DNA of 64,000 bases from Nocardia mikamii NBRC 108933 (GTDB lineage: Bacteria > Actinomycetota > Actinomycetes > Mycobacteriales > Mycobacteriaceae). Location of the stretch: positions 310,001-374,000 of the forward strand of contig NZ_BDCM01000004.1 in the NCBI RefSeq assembly GCF_001613505.1. Reading direction: 5' to 3'. The translations under genes were made by a program, and so were the position numbers. This document shows positions 44,205 to 52,993 of this stretch, one piece after another; the stretch's first letter is position 1; the number at the start of each line of letters is the position of its first letter. The notes beneath the pieces were generated by a model that was not told the DNA's origin, made no database searches, and saw nothing but the letters and a program-made list of their open reading frames with translations.

Positions 44205-44681
44205 ATGCTGACCACATCCGCCCAGGTGCTCGCCGTGCTGGCCGTTCTCACCAACGCCATCGTCTACGGCACCGATGTCGCCGCCGCCCTCATCTTCCGA
44301 CCCGTCTACGCCAAACTCGACGACGCGACCATGACCGTCTCGGCCGGATGGGGGCACTACTACGGCGACCGGCGGATGCCGTTCGCCGGTGCGGGCGGTG
44401 TGATCAGCACCGTCCTCGCCGTCCTGGTCGCGGCCGTCGCGGGAGCTACGGGCGCCGCGGTGGCGGCCGGGATCGCGTTGCTGGCACTGCTGTCCTGGCT
44501 CGGCCTCTACGCGCGGATCGCCAAGCCGATCAACACCGCGCAGACCCAGGCGGCGATGACCGGCGCCATCCCCGCCGACGCCCGTGCCCTGCAGGACAAG
44601 TGGGAGAGCATCCTGGGCTACCGCGTCGGCCTGCAGGCCCTCGCCCTCGCCGCCCTGTGCACCACCCTCGCCCTGCTGTGA
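44205..44681 (+). CDS. DUF1772 (anthrone oxygenase-like) membrane protein
   Basis: A 158-residue protein with four hydrophobic helices, matching DUF1772: an early Asn/Gly helix (LAVLTNAIVYGTDVAAALIFRPVYAKL), conserved RRMPFAG near the middle, and the C-terminal WESILGYRVGLQALALAAL. DUF1772 includes noncofactor anthrone oxygenases of polyketide pathways, but most bacterial members are uncharacterised and often controlled by TetR repressors. ATG 44205 follows AGGAG with 8-base spacing. Two operator palindromes precede it. A link to the upstream operon is possible but the two have separate promoters. Confidence 0.85.
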   Translation: MLTTSAQVLAVLAVLTNAIVYGTDVAAALIFRPVYAKLDDATMTVSAGWGHYYGDRRMPFAGAGGVISTVLAVLVAAVAGATGAAVAAGIALLALLSWLGLYARIAKPINTAQTQAAMTGAIPADARALQDKWESILGYRVGLQALALAALCTTLALL

Positions 44682-44722
44682 CGGCCATCGCGATTCCCGG
44701 CGGAGCGGCTGCGGGCGGGGGC

Positions 44723-45640
44723 TCACACCGTTCCGCGCAGGAATACCTGATTCGTTGTGGTCGAACGGATTTCGACCGACCTGATCTGATCCGGCGCGGC
44801 CGATGTGATGCCGTCCGCGGTGACCGTCTGCCCGGGATGGGCCGTCCACTGCGCCACCATCGACTGCGTGCCGTCGGTGTGCACCACCCACAGGGCGCCG
44901 TCCCAGGTGTAATCGGTATCCGAGGACGCGTAGTTGCACGACATGTTCACACGCGTGCCGGAACGCAATTGCGTCAGAGTGAAATTCGCGGTGATCGGAG
45001 ATGGGATCACCTGATCCATCTGCCGTTCCGTCACCACCTGTTCGGCGGTGGGCGGATTGTTGTGCTCGGTGTGAGCGACGGTTATCGGGATGGTGATGGC
45101 GACCGCGGCCGCGGCGGCGGCGACCGCACCGGCCAGGCCGAGCCACGGGCCGCTACGGCTGCGCTTGCGCTCGCGCGCGGCGGCCAGCGAGGCGGGAGGT
45201 TCCTGCGGCTCGGTCCGCCCGGTTTCCGCGGGCGTTTCGCCGACCGTCGACGTGCCCGCGGCCCCGTCCGGCTCGGCGGAGCCGGAACCGGCGGCCGGGC
45301 CGGTAACGGGGCGCGATTCGAAGGGCAGCATCCCGGCGCCGTCGGTGGTCGCCTCGCCGGCGCGCACCCGGTTCAGCAGGGCGTCGAAGCCGGCGTCGCC
45401 GAAACTGCCGGCATGGTCGGCGGCGGACTCGTCGTCGAGCAGCGAGAGGGCGACGTCATCGGGTACGTGGCTGAGCAGTCCCGGCAGGCCCGACAGGTCG
45501 GCGACGGCGAGCCGGCACTCGTCGCAGCCGGATAGATGCGCCTCGTATTCGAGCCGCTGGTCGCGGTCGAGGGCGCCGAGCAGATACGGCGCATCCCAGG
45601 TCGCGTAGTCGTCGCCGTGTGGCGCGGTGTCGGCCGTCAT
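44723..45640 (-). CDS. rslA: Anti-sigma factor, RslA/RskA type
   Basis: A 305-residue single-pass membrane protein. The N-terminal cytoplasmic zinc-associated anti-sigma motif is H35-x3-C39-x2-C42 (HLSGCDEC); a Pro/Glu/Gly-rich linker follows, then one helix (WLGLAGAVAAAAAAVAITIPI) and an extracytoplasmic RskA-like domain with a Cys (NMSCNYAS). Redox-sensitive zinc release or regulated proteolysis could free the sigma factor. ATG 45638-45640 overlaps the sigma gene stop (ATGA). The name follows from the SigL-like partner and should be taken as orthology by context. Confidence 0.85.
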   Translation of the reverse strand: MTADTAPHGDDYATWDAPYLLGALDRDQRLEYEAHLSGCDECRLAVADLSGLPGLLSHVPDDVALSLLDDESAADHAGSFGDAGFDALLNRVRAGEATTDGAGMLPFESRPVTGPAAGSGSAEPDGAAGTSTVGETPAETGRTEPQEPPASLAAARERKRSRSGPWLGLAGAVAAAAAAVAITIPITVAHTEHNNPPTAEQVVTERQMDQVIPSPITANFTLTQLRSGTRVNMSCNYASSDTDYTWDGALWVVHTDGTQSMVAQWTAHPGQTVTADGITSAAPDQIRSVEIRSTTTNQVFLRGTV

Positions 45641-46173
45641 TTCGTCACCCCCATCTCCTGTAGGGCCGAACGCAACGCTCGCATCCCGTAGTGCATCCGG
45701 GATTTGACGGTGCCCTCGGGTATCGCCAATTCGTTCGCTATCTGCTGTGTCGACAATCCGCGATAGTAGGCCCGCACGATCACCTCTCGGTGATCAGAGC
45801 TCAGCCGAGCCAGCGCGTCGGTGATCACCCAACTGTCCACTGCGCGTTCCGCCTCATCCGGAGCCGTCTGTTCGGGCGGAGTGTCGGTGCCGTACTCGCG
45901 TCGATGCCGCGCGCTGCGGAATTCGTCGACCGCGAGATGCCGGGCCACGGTGAACAGCCACGCCCGCGCCGAGGCCGTCGACTGGTCGAGGACCCGCGGC
46001 CGCTGCCATGCCCGCAACAGCGTCTCCTGCACGATGTCCTCGGCGCGCCCGGCATCGCCGACCAGGCTGTAGGTGAATCGCCACAGCGTCGGTGCGTGCT
46101 CGTCGTAGAGCACCCGCAACAACTGCGCCCGGGAGGGCGCCGCGTCGACGGGGGGGATCGCGGAGTCAGACAT
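45637..46173 (-). CDS. sigL: ECF sigma factor, SigL-like
   Basis: A 178-residue ECF sigma factor. Region 2 is LLRVLYDEHAPTLWRFTYSLVGDAGRAEDIVQETLLRAWQ and region 4 includes LSSDHREVIVRAYYRGLSTQQIANELAIPEGTVKSRMHYGMRAL. The match to mycobacterial SigL is close through both regions (ending LQEMGVTK here). SigL there controls envelope and polyketide genes and is restrained by RslA. ATG 46171-46173 is preferred over an upstream in-frame codon at 46230. It is cotranscribed with its anti-sigma factor. Confidence 0.9.
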   Translation of the reverse strand: MSDSAIPPVDAAPSRAQLLRVLYDEHAPTLWRFTYSLVGDAGRAEDIVQETLLRAWQRPRVLDQSTASARAWLFTVARHLAVDEFRSARHRREYGTDTPPEQTAPDEAERAVDSWVITDALARLSSDHREVIVRAYYRGLSTQQIANELAIPEGTVKSRMHYGMRALRSALQEMGVTK

Positions 46174-46245
46174 CGGCGCCGACCGGGCGTATCCGCCGCC
46201 TCGGTCGAGGCGAGCGTTGGGGGACCACACTCCGTGGATACGTAA

Positions 46246-46872
46246 TCAATTGCGTTCTAGTTCGATCGGGTGTGTCGCCAGTAGCGACAGCGGCAGCGGC
46301 TGCCGGCGCAACACGTGCGCCCACAGATCGGTGCGTCGCGCCAGCGGATCCGACGGCAACGCCGACAACACGATCCAGTCCCCGCGTTCCAGCTCGCCTT
46401 CCAGCTGGCCGAAGGTCCACCCGGCGTAGCCCGCGAAGATGCGGATGCCCTCGACCAACGGTGCGATCGAATCGGGATCGGAGTCCAGATCGAGCAGCGC
46501 CACGCGACCGTCCACGCGGCGCAGCCCGCGGATGCCTTCGATCGAGGCACCGACGCGGACCGTGGTCAGACACAGTGCCGAATCGCGCTTCACCGGCCCG
46601 CCCACATACAGGGTTCGGGGTCCGGCCGCGAGATCGGCCCAGCGTGGCAGCACATCCTGCACCGCGGTTTCGCTCGGCCGGTTCAGGACGACACCGAGAC
46701 TGCCCGCATCGTTGTGCTCGACGATGTAGATCACGGTGCGCCGGAAAGTGGGCTCCACCAGCTCCGTTGCCGAGACCAGCAAGGTGCCGGGCCGCACCGC
46801 CTGCTCCTCGTACCGGGATTCGCGTCTCGGGCGGTCGCCGTGTTCCTCTGCGCGTGCCACGGTAGTCATCAT
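46246..46872 (-). CDS. YqgE/AlgH family protein (DUF179), Rv0038 homologue
   Basis: A 208-residue soluble protein of the UPF0301/AlgH family: RPGTLLVSATELVEPTFRRTVIYIVEHNDAGSLGVVLNRP, LYVGGPVKRDSALCL and FAGYAGWTFGQLEGELERGDWIV are the conserved blocks. The molecular role of this widespread family is unknown. ATG 46870-46872 or the adjacent ATG 46867 starts the protein. In M. tuberculosis the homologue Rv0038 lies a few genes before leuS, matching the order here in mirror image. Confidence 0.9.
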   Translation of the reverse strand: MMTTVARAEEHGDRPRRESRYEEQAVRPGTLLVSATELVEPTFRRTVIYIVEHNDAGSLGVVLNRPSETAVQDVLPRWADLAAGPRTLYVGGPVKRDSALCLTTVRVGASIEGIRGLRRVDGRVALLDLDSDPDSIAPLVEGIRIFAGYAGWTFGQLEGELERGDWIVLSALPSDPLARRTDLWAHVLRRQPLPLSLLATHPIELERN

Positions 46873-46957
46873 CGCACCGTCGCGGGGCGCGCGCTGTGTT
46901 TAGTGGCGCGTGATTCGCGGTTCGATTCCGGAGCGGCCGCCTCGACGAGCCCGCCGG

Positions 46958-47287
46958 CTACTGCGGCAGGCCGAATCGCTCGCGCGCCCACTGCGGCACC
47001 ATCGCCAGGTATCGCGGCCGGGATTCGACGAAGTGATGGACCATCGCGCACAGCGGCAGAATGCCGAAGCCCTGTTCCACGGTCCGGTCGAGCGCACCCT
47101 GCACCAGCAGGCGGCCGTAGCCCTGGCCCTCGTACTGCGGGTAGATCTCGGTGTGCACGAAGGCGCGCTCGGAGGCGGTGTCCTGATAGGCGGCCACCCC
47201 GGCATGCTGTCCGTCGACCCACAGTTCGAATCGGTCGAACTGTGGGTTGTCCCGAATCTCGGTGTTCTGCTGCGCACCCTGCGTCAT
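46958..47287 (-). CDS. GNAT family N-acetyltransferase-like protein
   Basis: A 109-residue minimal acetyltransferase of the YidJ/Gcn5-related_2 type. The acetyl-CoA loop is visible as QYEGQGYGRLLVQGALD, followed by ILPLCAMVHHFVES. Such short GNAT proteins acylate small molecules or proteins; substrate unknown. ATG 47285-47287 begins a polar 10-residue lead. It lies 85 bases upstream of the DUF179 gene on the same strand. Confidence 0.85.
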   Translation of the reverse strand: MTQGAQQNTEIRDNPQFDRFELWVDGQHAGVAAYQDTASERAFVHTEIYPQYEGQGYGRLLVQGALDRTVEQGFGILPLCAMVHHFVESRPRYLAMVPQWARERFGLPQ

Positions 47288-47466
47288 CCGCTGAGCCTAG
47301 AACGTGCCGATCACCGCGGGCGTGCGACTCCGCCGACATCCTTCCCCGTGTCGGGCGTGGTTCGAGTTGTCGCACCCGGCGCGGGTGGCGACAATGCAGA
47401 GGCTCGAGTGGTCGGATGCTCGATGCGACGACGGCCGTCGACCGGCCGGACGGGGAGACGGCGCGG

Positions 47467-49026
47467 ATGGGACGACGGGTACCACCTGTGGCGGCGCGAT
47501 CGGCGACCGTTGCGGTGCTGACGGCGCTGCTCGCCGCGCTGGCGCCGGTGACCGCGCATGCCGAACCGGATTTCGGGACGTGCCCGGCCGGTTCCGTCGG
47601 CGAGCGGACCCCGGCCCGCTGCGCGTCGATCGCGGTGCCGATGGACTACGCCGCACCGGACGGCGCGCGAATCGATGTGACCGTCAGCCGGATTCGCGCG
47701 AGTGGGCAGCGATACGGGACCCTCTTCGCCAATCCGGGCGGGCCCGGTGCGGATGCCCTCGACTACTGGGGCACCCGGCTGTCCCAGCTGCCGAAGGACC
47801 TGGTCGAGCACTACGACCTGGTGGCCGTGCAGCCGCGCGGTCTGCGCTGGTCGACGCCGCTGACCTGCGGGTCCGAGATCGCACAGGACGCCGATCACCA
47901 GCGCGAACCGCTCCGGAAGGCGTGTGACACCGCCCAACCCGGCTATCTGCGGACCATCACCACCGAGACCACGGCCCGCGATACGGACGCGGTGCGCGCG
48001 GCGCTGGGAGTGGACCGCATCGATTTCCTCGGCATCTCCTACGGGACCTATCTGGGCGCGGTCTACGCCTCGCTGTTCCCCCAGCGTGTCGACCGGATGG
48101 TGCTGGACTCCAACGTCGACCCGCAATGGGTGTGGACCGAGCAGTTCGCCCAACAGCAGCTCGCGGGGAAACAGCGGCTCGACGATCTGTTCGGCTGGAT
48201 CGCCCAGCACGACAACGTCTACCATCTCGGCGATTCCGCGCTGCGGGTCTACGAGACCTGGGTGCGGCTGGTGTCGGCACAGGGCGGCGGCTGGTACGCC
48301 AACCTGACTCCGCCCCCGGTGTCGGCGGCCGACCTGCCGCGCGAGCTGCCCGCACCGCTGCCCACACTGGCGCGCGAGGGCGTGAACGCCGGTGCCGAGG
48401 AGATGGGCAAGGCGCAGAATCTCGTGCGCGCGTTGACCTCCGGCGGTATGTCTGCCCAGGTGCCGTTGGTGTCGGCGACCACCGTGGCCGCCTACACCCG
48501 CGGTTTCTGGCCGAGTCTGGCGCAGGCGATGGCCGAGGCGAATACGCAGCCCGGCGATCTGCGGCGGATGCGCGCCATCGCGGGCGCGGCGACCACCGAC
48601 CCGACCGGCCAGGCGGTCTTCGCCGCGATCACCTGCAACGAGAACGCGGTGCCGGCCCGATTGGACGCCGTCGGGTCGGCGGCCGCCATCGTCGCCTCCG
48701 GCGGCAATGCGCTCGACGCGCGCGCCGATCTGGTGCGCAGCGGATTGGCCTGCGCAGATTGGGATCCCGTGACCACACCGGTGCCGATCGCCGATCACGG
48801 GCTGACCACGGCCCCGCTGGTTTTGCAGAGCCGTAACGACGCGGTGACCGCCTATCCGGGCGGTCCCGCGATGGCGGCGGCCCTGCACGGACATCTGATC
48901 ACCGTCGACGGCGGCGACCACGGGACCTTCGGGCGCGGTAACGCTCCGCTCGACGACGCCGTGGTGCGATATCTGCGTACCGGCGAGGTGGGCATCGATC
49001 AGGTGGGTCAGGCGCCGATGCCGTGA
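47467..49026 (+). CDS. Secreted alpha/beta hydrolase, S33 tripeptidyl aminopeptidase-like
   Basis: A 519-residue exported hydrolase. A Sec signal (ATVAVLTALLAALAPVTAHA) is followed by an alpha/beta-hydrolase domain: oxyanion-type NPGGPGADALD, nucleophile GISYGTYLG (Ser), Asp in QSRNDAVTAY and His in DGGDHGTFG within the C-terminal TAP-like domain. The family includes Streptomyces SlpD/SlpE and tripeptidyl aminopeptidases and mycobacterial CaeA-like esterases; substrate class is open. ATG 47467 follows GGGAG with suitable spacing. Confidence 0.87.
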   Translation: MGRRVPPVAARSATVAVLTALLAALAPVTAHAEPDFGTCPAGSVGERTPARCASIAVPMDYAAPDGARIDVTVSRIRASGQRYGTLFANPGGPGADALDYWGTRLSQLPKDLVEHYDLVAVQPRGLRWSTPLTCGSEIAQDADHQREPLRKACDTAQPGYLRTITTETTARDTDAVRAALGVDRIDFLGISYGTYLGAVYASLFPQRVDRMVLDSNVDPQWVWTEQFAQQQLAGKQRLDDLFGWIAQHDNVYHLGDSALRVYETWVRLVSAQGGGWYANLTPPPVSAADLPRELPAPLPTLAREGVNAGAEEMGKAQNLVRALTSGGMSAQVPLVSATTVAAYTRGFWPSLAQAMAEANTQPGDLRRMRAIAGAATTDPTGQAVFAAITCNENAVPARLDAVGSAAAIVASGGNALDARADLVRSGLACADWDPVTTPVPIADHGLTTAPLVLQSRNDAVTAYPGGPAMAAALHGHLITVDGGDHGTFGRGNAPLDDAVVRYLRTGEVGIDQVGQAPMP

Positions 49027-49151
49027 GTCCGGCCGCCTCGCGCGGGACGCTGGAGCGGTAAGCGGCTCCGGTGGATCGGGTTCACGGCATCCTCGGGGTA
49101 CGCGCAGTACCGTGAGCGTGTTCGACTGCTTGCCGACGGATTGGGGTGGCG

Positions 49152-50321
49152 ATGGTGCGTGGAAAGCCGTGGCGAGTGGTGATGGCACCGGACAAGTTCA
49201 AGGGATCGCTGGCGGCGCCGGAGGTGGCGGCGGCGCTCGCGGCCGGCATCGCGCGCGAGGTGCCGGATGCGGAGGTCCGGCAGGTACCGGTTGCCGACGG
49301 TGGTGACGGCACCGTCGACGCGTTCGTGGCCGCGGGGTGGGAACGGGTGCGGGTCGACACCGTCGGGCCGACCGGGGCGCCGCATTCGGCAAGCTACGCG
49401 GTGCGGGGGAATACGGCCGTCGTCGAGTTGGCCGCAGCGGTCGGGCTGGTCGAATTACCCGGCGGCCGAACGGATCCGATGGGGGCAGGCACGTACGGGC
49501 TCGGCGTGCTGATCCGCCACGCTCTGGACCACGGCCTCCGCGAGGTCGTCCTCGGATTGGGCGGTAGTGCGTCCACCGACGGCGGCGCCGGCATGCTGCA
49601 AGCGCTGGGACTGCGGATCCTGGACGAGGACGACACCGAAATCGGTGTGGGCGCAGCGGCTCTCGCTCGCGCTCGACGCCTCGACTACTCCGATCTGCAT
49701 CCGGCCGTTCGGGACGCGGTCTTCGTACTCGCCGGCGACGTCGACAACCCGTTGCTCGGACCGGACGGTGCCGCAGCGGTTTTCGCGCCACAGAAGGGTG
49801 CGTCACCCCCGCAATGCGCCGAACTCGAAGCGATCCTGGCGCAATGGGCGCACCTGGTCGACACGAGCGGTCACCCGTTCGGGACGAGGGATGCGCATCA
49901 GCGCGGTGCCGACCTGGCCGGGCATCCCGGAGCGGGCGCCGCGGGCGGCACCGGATTCGGGGCCATGGCGGTGCTGGGGGCGCGGCAGCGGTCCGGCATC
50001 GAGGTGATTCTCGAGTTGATCGATTTCGCCGGCCGAGTCCGGGACGCGGACTTGGTGGTGACCGGCGAGGGGGCGATGGACGAGCAGACATTGCGCGGCA
50101 AGGCGCCCGCCGGAGTCGCGGCCGCCGCGCGGGCCGCGAGTGTCCCGGTCGTCGCCGTCGCCGGCCGTTGCGCTCTGGACTCGGAACAACTCCACGGCGC
50201 CGGCATCGCCCGCTGTTATCCCCTCATCGACCTCGAACCCGATCCGGCGCGATCCATCGCCGAGGCCGCGCGCCTGCTCGAGGAACTCGGCGCGCGCATA
50301 GCGCGCGACTACCTGCGCTGA
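49152..50321 (+). CDS. Glycerate kinase (GlxK/GarK family)
   Basis: A 389-residue glycerate 2-kinase. Landmarks are VVMAPDKFKGSL, PVADGGDGTVDAF, VLGLGGSASTDGGAGM, GDVDNPLLGPDGAA and DLVVTGEGAMDEQTLRGKAP. It phosphorylates D-glycerate to 2-phosphoglycerate (class II of this family), feeding glycolysis. ATG 49152 is used; GTG 49146 is two codons upstream. The glucosylglycerate hydrolase gene in the same window releases glycerate, so a physiological link is plausible though the genes are 18 kb apart. Confidence 0.9.
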   Translation: MVRGKPWRVVMAPDKFKGSLAAPEVAAALAAGIAREVPDAEVRQVPVADGGDGTVDAFVAAGWERVRVDTVGPTGAPHSASYAVRGNTAVVELAAAVGLVELPGGRTDPMGAGTYGLGVLIRHALDHGLREVVLGLGGSASTDGGAGMLQALGLRILDEDDTEIGVGAAALARARRLDYSDLHPAVRDAVFVLAGDVDNPLLGPDGAAAVFAPQKGASPPQCAELEAILAQWAHLVDTSGHPFGTRDAHQRGADLAGHPGAGAAGGTGFGAMAVLGARQRSGIEVILELIDFAGRVRDADLVVTGEGAMDEQTLRGKAPAGVAAAARAASVPVVAVAGRCALDSEQLHGAGIARCYPLIDLEPDPARSIAEAARLLEELGARIARDYLR

Positions 50322-50328
50322 CCCGCTC

Positions 50329-50676
50329 TCATGCCGGCACGGTGTCGAACAGTCCGTCGCGGCGCCGTTCACCCCACTGTTCGAGCGGGCGCAGGGCCGT
50401 GGCCAATTCGGCTCCCGCGGGAGTGAGCGAATATTCCACTCGCGGCGGGATTTCGGGAAACACCTCGCGGCGGACCACGCCGTGGGATTCCAGATGGCGG
50501 AGATTCTCGGTGAGCACCTTCTCACTCACCCCGGGCAGCAGGGCGCGGATGCGGCCGAAGCGCTGAGGGCCCTCGCTCAGTACCCACATCAGGTGGAGTT
50601 TCCACTTGCCGCCGACCACGTCGATGGCCACCGACATCCCGCATACCGAGTGTTCTGTGTCACATTCGTCCGCCAT
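50329..50676 (-). CDS. HxlR family regulator, copy A
   Basis: A 115-residue winged-helix protein with HxlR features: two N-terminal Cys (ADECDTEHSVCGM), DVVGGKWKLHLMWVLSEGPQRFGRIRALLPGVSEKVLTENLRHLESHGVV and RVEYSLTPAGAELATALRPLEQWGERRRD. The Cys just before the first helix is the usual sensor position. ATG 50674-50676 follows AGGAGGG. It is divergent from an imine-reductase-like dehydrogenase gene; a similar regulator-reductase pair occurs at 56.5-57.9 kb. Confidence 0.9.
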   Translation of the reverse strand: MADECDTEHSVCGMSVAIDVVGGKWKLHLMWVLSEGPQRFGRIRALLPGVSEKVLTENLRHLESHGVVRREVFPEIPPRVEYSLTPAGAELATALRPLEQWGERRRDGLFDTVPA

Positions 50677-50700
50677 CGCGCCCTCCTGAGCTTTTTCCGA

Positions 50701-50733
50701 ACCTCGAGGTAAGCAACCGCACGTCGACGTGCG
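50701..50733. promoter_or_regulatory. Palindromes between HxlR A and reductase A
   Basis: ACCTCGAGGT (50701-50710) and CGCACGTCGACGTGCG (50718-50733) are both perfect palindromes, 7 bases apart, within the 148-base divergent spacer and 25-57 bases upstream of the HxlR start. Either could be the regulator site. Confidence 0.55.
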
Positions 50734-50789
50734 TTATTGCCCCGGACCCGGATCCCGGTGACGATCGAATCCGGCGCCGATCGGAAGAA

Positions 50790-50811
50790 CTTCGAAACAG
50801 CTTCGAAACAG
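50790..50811 (+). repeat. 11-bp direct duplication in a 5' leader
   Basis: CTTCGAAACAG is repeated head-to-tail (50790-50800, 50801-50811) immediately before the AAGGAG ribosome site of the reductase gene. Each copy contains the TTCGAA palindrome. Confidence 0.85.
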
Positions 50812-50824
50812 CAAGGAGTACACC

Positions 50825-51682
50825 ATGTCCGAACGTTCCTCCGTCACGGTGATCGGGCTGGGCCCGATGGGCCGGGCGATCGTGCGCGCACTGCTGGCCG
50901 CGGGCACCGAGGTGACGGTCTGGAATCGCAGCGCCGACAAGGCCGAGGCGATGGCGGAACTGGGCGCCCGTCGCGCCGAGTCGGTGGCCGGCGCACTGGA
51001 CCGCAACGAGGTGATCGTGCTGAGCCTGACCCACTACGCCGCCATGTACGACGTCCTGGGCCGGGCTCCGGAACGGTTGCGGGACAAGGTGATCGTGAAC
51101 CTGTCCTCCGATTCTCCGGAGCGCACCCGCGCGGGCGCCGAATGGGTGCGCTCGCACCGGGCGCGGTTCCTGTCCGGCGGGTTCATGTCGGCCGGCGACA
51201 ACATCACCCATCCGGCGTCCTACATCTTCTACAGCGGTCCGCGCGAGGTCTTCGACGCCCACGTCGACCTGCTGCGCCCGCTCAGCGCACCGGAGTACCT
51301 CGGCGCCGACGACGGCCTGGCGCAGCTGTTCTACCAGGCCCTGCTCACGCTGTTCCATCCCTGGCTGATCGGCTACAACCAGGCCTTGGCCGTGATCGAG
51401 CGCGCCGGCCACGACGTCGACCGCTTCCTGCCGTTCGCGCAGCGTTCCGCCGAGGCGTTCCCCTTCTTCATGGCCGAATACGCCGCCGCCGCGAAGTCCG
51501 GCGGCTGGGGTGACGAGGCCGCCGCCCGCATGATGGTGGCGGGTGCGACCCACGTCGTCGAGACCAGTGCGGAAGTGGGTGTGGACGCCACGCTCTCGCA
51601 CACCGTGCGCGAGCTGTGGGAGAAGGTGGCCAGTGCCGGCGCCGCAGTGCCGATGTACCGGCTACTGCGCGATGGGATCTGA
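50825..51682 (+). CDS. Imine reductase-like NADPH dehydrogenase, copy A
   Basis: A 285-residue protein of the beta-hydroxyacid dehydrogenase/imine reductase superfamily. The cofactor motif is VIGLGPMGRAIVRALLAAG with WNRSADK after the second strand (Arg/Ser/Lys favour NADPH), then NLSSDSPERTRAGAEW and a helical C-terminal dimer domain. IRED enzymes reduce cyclic imines or iminium ions, but this copy diverges from the canonical helix (LFYQALLTLFHPWLIGY replaces the L-D/Y-A-L-L-S-G type), so its substrate is open. ATG 50825 follows AAGGAG by 6 bases. Divergent HxlR regulator. Confidence 0.85.
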   Translation: MSERSSVTVIGLGPMGRAIVRALLAAGTEVTVWNRSADKAEAMAELGARRAESVAGALDRNEVIVLSLTHYAAMYDVLGRAPERLRDKVIVNLSSDSPERTRAGAEWVRSHRARFLSGGFMSAGDNITHPASYIFYSGPREVFDAHVDLLRPLSAPEYLGADDGLAQLFYQALLTLFHPWLIGYNQALAVIERAGHDVDRFLPFAQRSAEAFPFFMAEYAAAAKSGGWGDEAAARMMVAGATHVVETSAEVGVDATLSHTVRELWEKVASAGAAVPMYRLLRDGI

Positions 51683-51690
51683 GCGAAAGC

Positions 51691-52119
51691 TCAACGGGTG
51701 CAGAGGAATTCGATCGCCGCCGCGTATCCCCGGATCCCCATTCCGGCGATCACCGCGGTGGCGATCGGCGAGATGTAGGAATGGTGCCGGAATTCCTCGC
51801 GCGCGTGCACATTCGAGATGTGCACCTCCACGATCGGCACCTCGGGAATCACCAGGGCGTCACGCAGGGCGACCGAGGTGTGGGTCAGGCCGCCGGGATT
51901 GATCACGATCCCGGCTTCCACCCCGCGGGCCGCATGAATCCGATCGATCAGCGCCCCTTCGGAATTGGACTGGTAGGCGGTGATCTCGCGATCGAAGCGA
52001 GCGGCGGTCGCCCGGCACAGCTCGACCACGTCGTCGAGGGTGTCCGAGCCGTAGACCTCGGGCTGGCGGGTGCCGAGCATATTCAGATTCGGGCCGTTGA
52101 GCACGAGAATCGGTGCCAT
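51691..52119 (-). CDS. aroQ: Type II 3-dehydroquinate dehydratase
   Basis: A 142-residue dodecamer-forming enzyme that converts 3-dehydroquinate to 3-dehydroshikimate. Active-site elements are intact: [17 protein letters not shown] (Arg18, Tyr23), NPGGLTHTS and [18 protein letters not shown] (His100). No other shikimate-pathway gene is adjacent, so it may serve either central aromatic synthesis or catabolism/secondary metabolism. It is convergent with the preceding reductase gene, 8 bases apart. Confidence 0.95.
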   Translation of the reverse strand: MAPILVLNGPNLNMLGTRQPEVYGSDTLDDVVELCRATAARFDREITAYQSNSEGALIDRIHAARGVEAGIVINPGGLTHTSVALRDALVIPEVPIVEVHISNVHAREEFRHHSYISPIATAVIAGMGIRGYAAAIEFLCTR

Positions 52120-52138
52120 GACCGGTACCCTAGCCCGG

Positions 52139-52723
52139 TCACAGGCCGCGCGGCCCCTCGGCCCGCAGGTCGTCCACCTTGCGCATCGCCGTCCGCAGTT
52201 CCGCCAACCACTCCTCGGCGTGCTTACCGGCCAATTTCACCGTCCACGCCAGCGCGTCGGCGCGGGAGCGGGCGACCCCGGCGTCGACGAGCGTGTCGAG
52301 CACCTTGCGTTCGGGCTGGCGCAGCCGCGTCATCACCGGAACCGAGAGATGGGTGAACAGGGTGCGTTCCCCGTTGACCGATACGCCCCACGCCACATTG
52401 CGGCCGTAGCGCGCCTGGGCCTCCTGGGCGATCTGCATGCGGGCCGGCCGCGTCGATTCGCGGAAGCGCGCGATCAGTCCGTCCACCGTCGCGGGTGACG
52501 GTTCGGAGCCGGATGCGTCGTCGTCGCCGGATTCGGGGGCCGGCAGTGCCAGTTCGCCGATCACCACGATCTCGTCGCGGTCGATCTCGATGGTCGCCGG
52601 ACCGCTGAACCACTCGCTCGGCAACCTTCCGGCGAACCAGTCCGGAGCGTCGGCGGCGTCGGGAAGATCCGCCTGTTGCCAGCCGCCCGGCCGGCCGAAT
52701 CCCCGTCCGTGTCCGTGTCTCAT
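52139..52723 (-). CDS. Conserved protein of unknown function
   Basis: A 194-residue soluble protein. The first 20 residues are rich in Gly/His/Arg; a short beta segment ([22 protein letters not shown]) follows, then an acidic linker ([14 protein letters not shown]) and a helical C-terminal region with [35 protein letters not shown] and [22 protein letters not shown], the latter resembling a ribbon-helix-helix-like or helix-turn-helix segment. I do not recognise the family. ATG 52721-52723 follows GAGGA with 7-base spacing. A palindrome lies 26-45 bases upstream, so the gene is probably regulated, perhaps by itself. Confidence 0.65.
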   Translation of the reverse strand: MRHGHGRGFGRPGGWQQADLPDAADAPDWFAGRLPSEWFSGPATIEIDRDEIVVIGELALPAPESGDDDASGSEPSPATVDGLIARFRESTRPARMQIAQEAQARYGRNVAWGVSVNGERTLFTHLSVPVMTRLRQPERKVLDTLVDAGVARSRADALAWTVKLAGKHAEEWLAELRTAMRKVDDLRAEGPRGL

Positions 52724-52748
52724 GATGTTTCCTCACTGCGAAAGTTTC

Positions 52749-52768
52749 CTTGTAACTGTGATTACAAG
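52749..52768. promoter_or_regulatory. Perfect palindrome upstream of unknown gene
   Basis: CTTGTAA-CTGTGA-TTACAAG is a perfect 7-bp inverted repeat with a 6-base centre, 26-45 bases upstream of the gene at 52139-52723. It is AT-rich against a GC-rich background. The binder is unknown. Confidence 0.65.
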
Positions 52769-52993
52769 ATTACGCCGCAAGAGCGCACGTCGGGTTTCGC
52801 TGTCGGAAGAAACGGGAAAGGTCCGAACACGTCCGCGGATTTCGCCGACCGGCTGCAACGGATGTCGAAGATCGGGCACTATTGTGGTCGCTGAGCATGG
52901 AAGATGCGGTCGGTGCCTAGGTGGGACCGCGGGCAACTCCTTCGGGTACCGTTGGTCTTGTTGCTGGAGTGACAAGAGTGAAGAGTGGGCGAC

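Noticed and set aside
46895..46940. TpsiC-loop-like GGTTCGATTCC suggesting a tRNA
   Set aside because: The flanking T stem does not pair and no acceptor, D or anticodon arms can be built around it.
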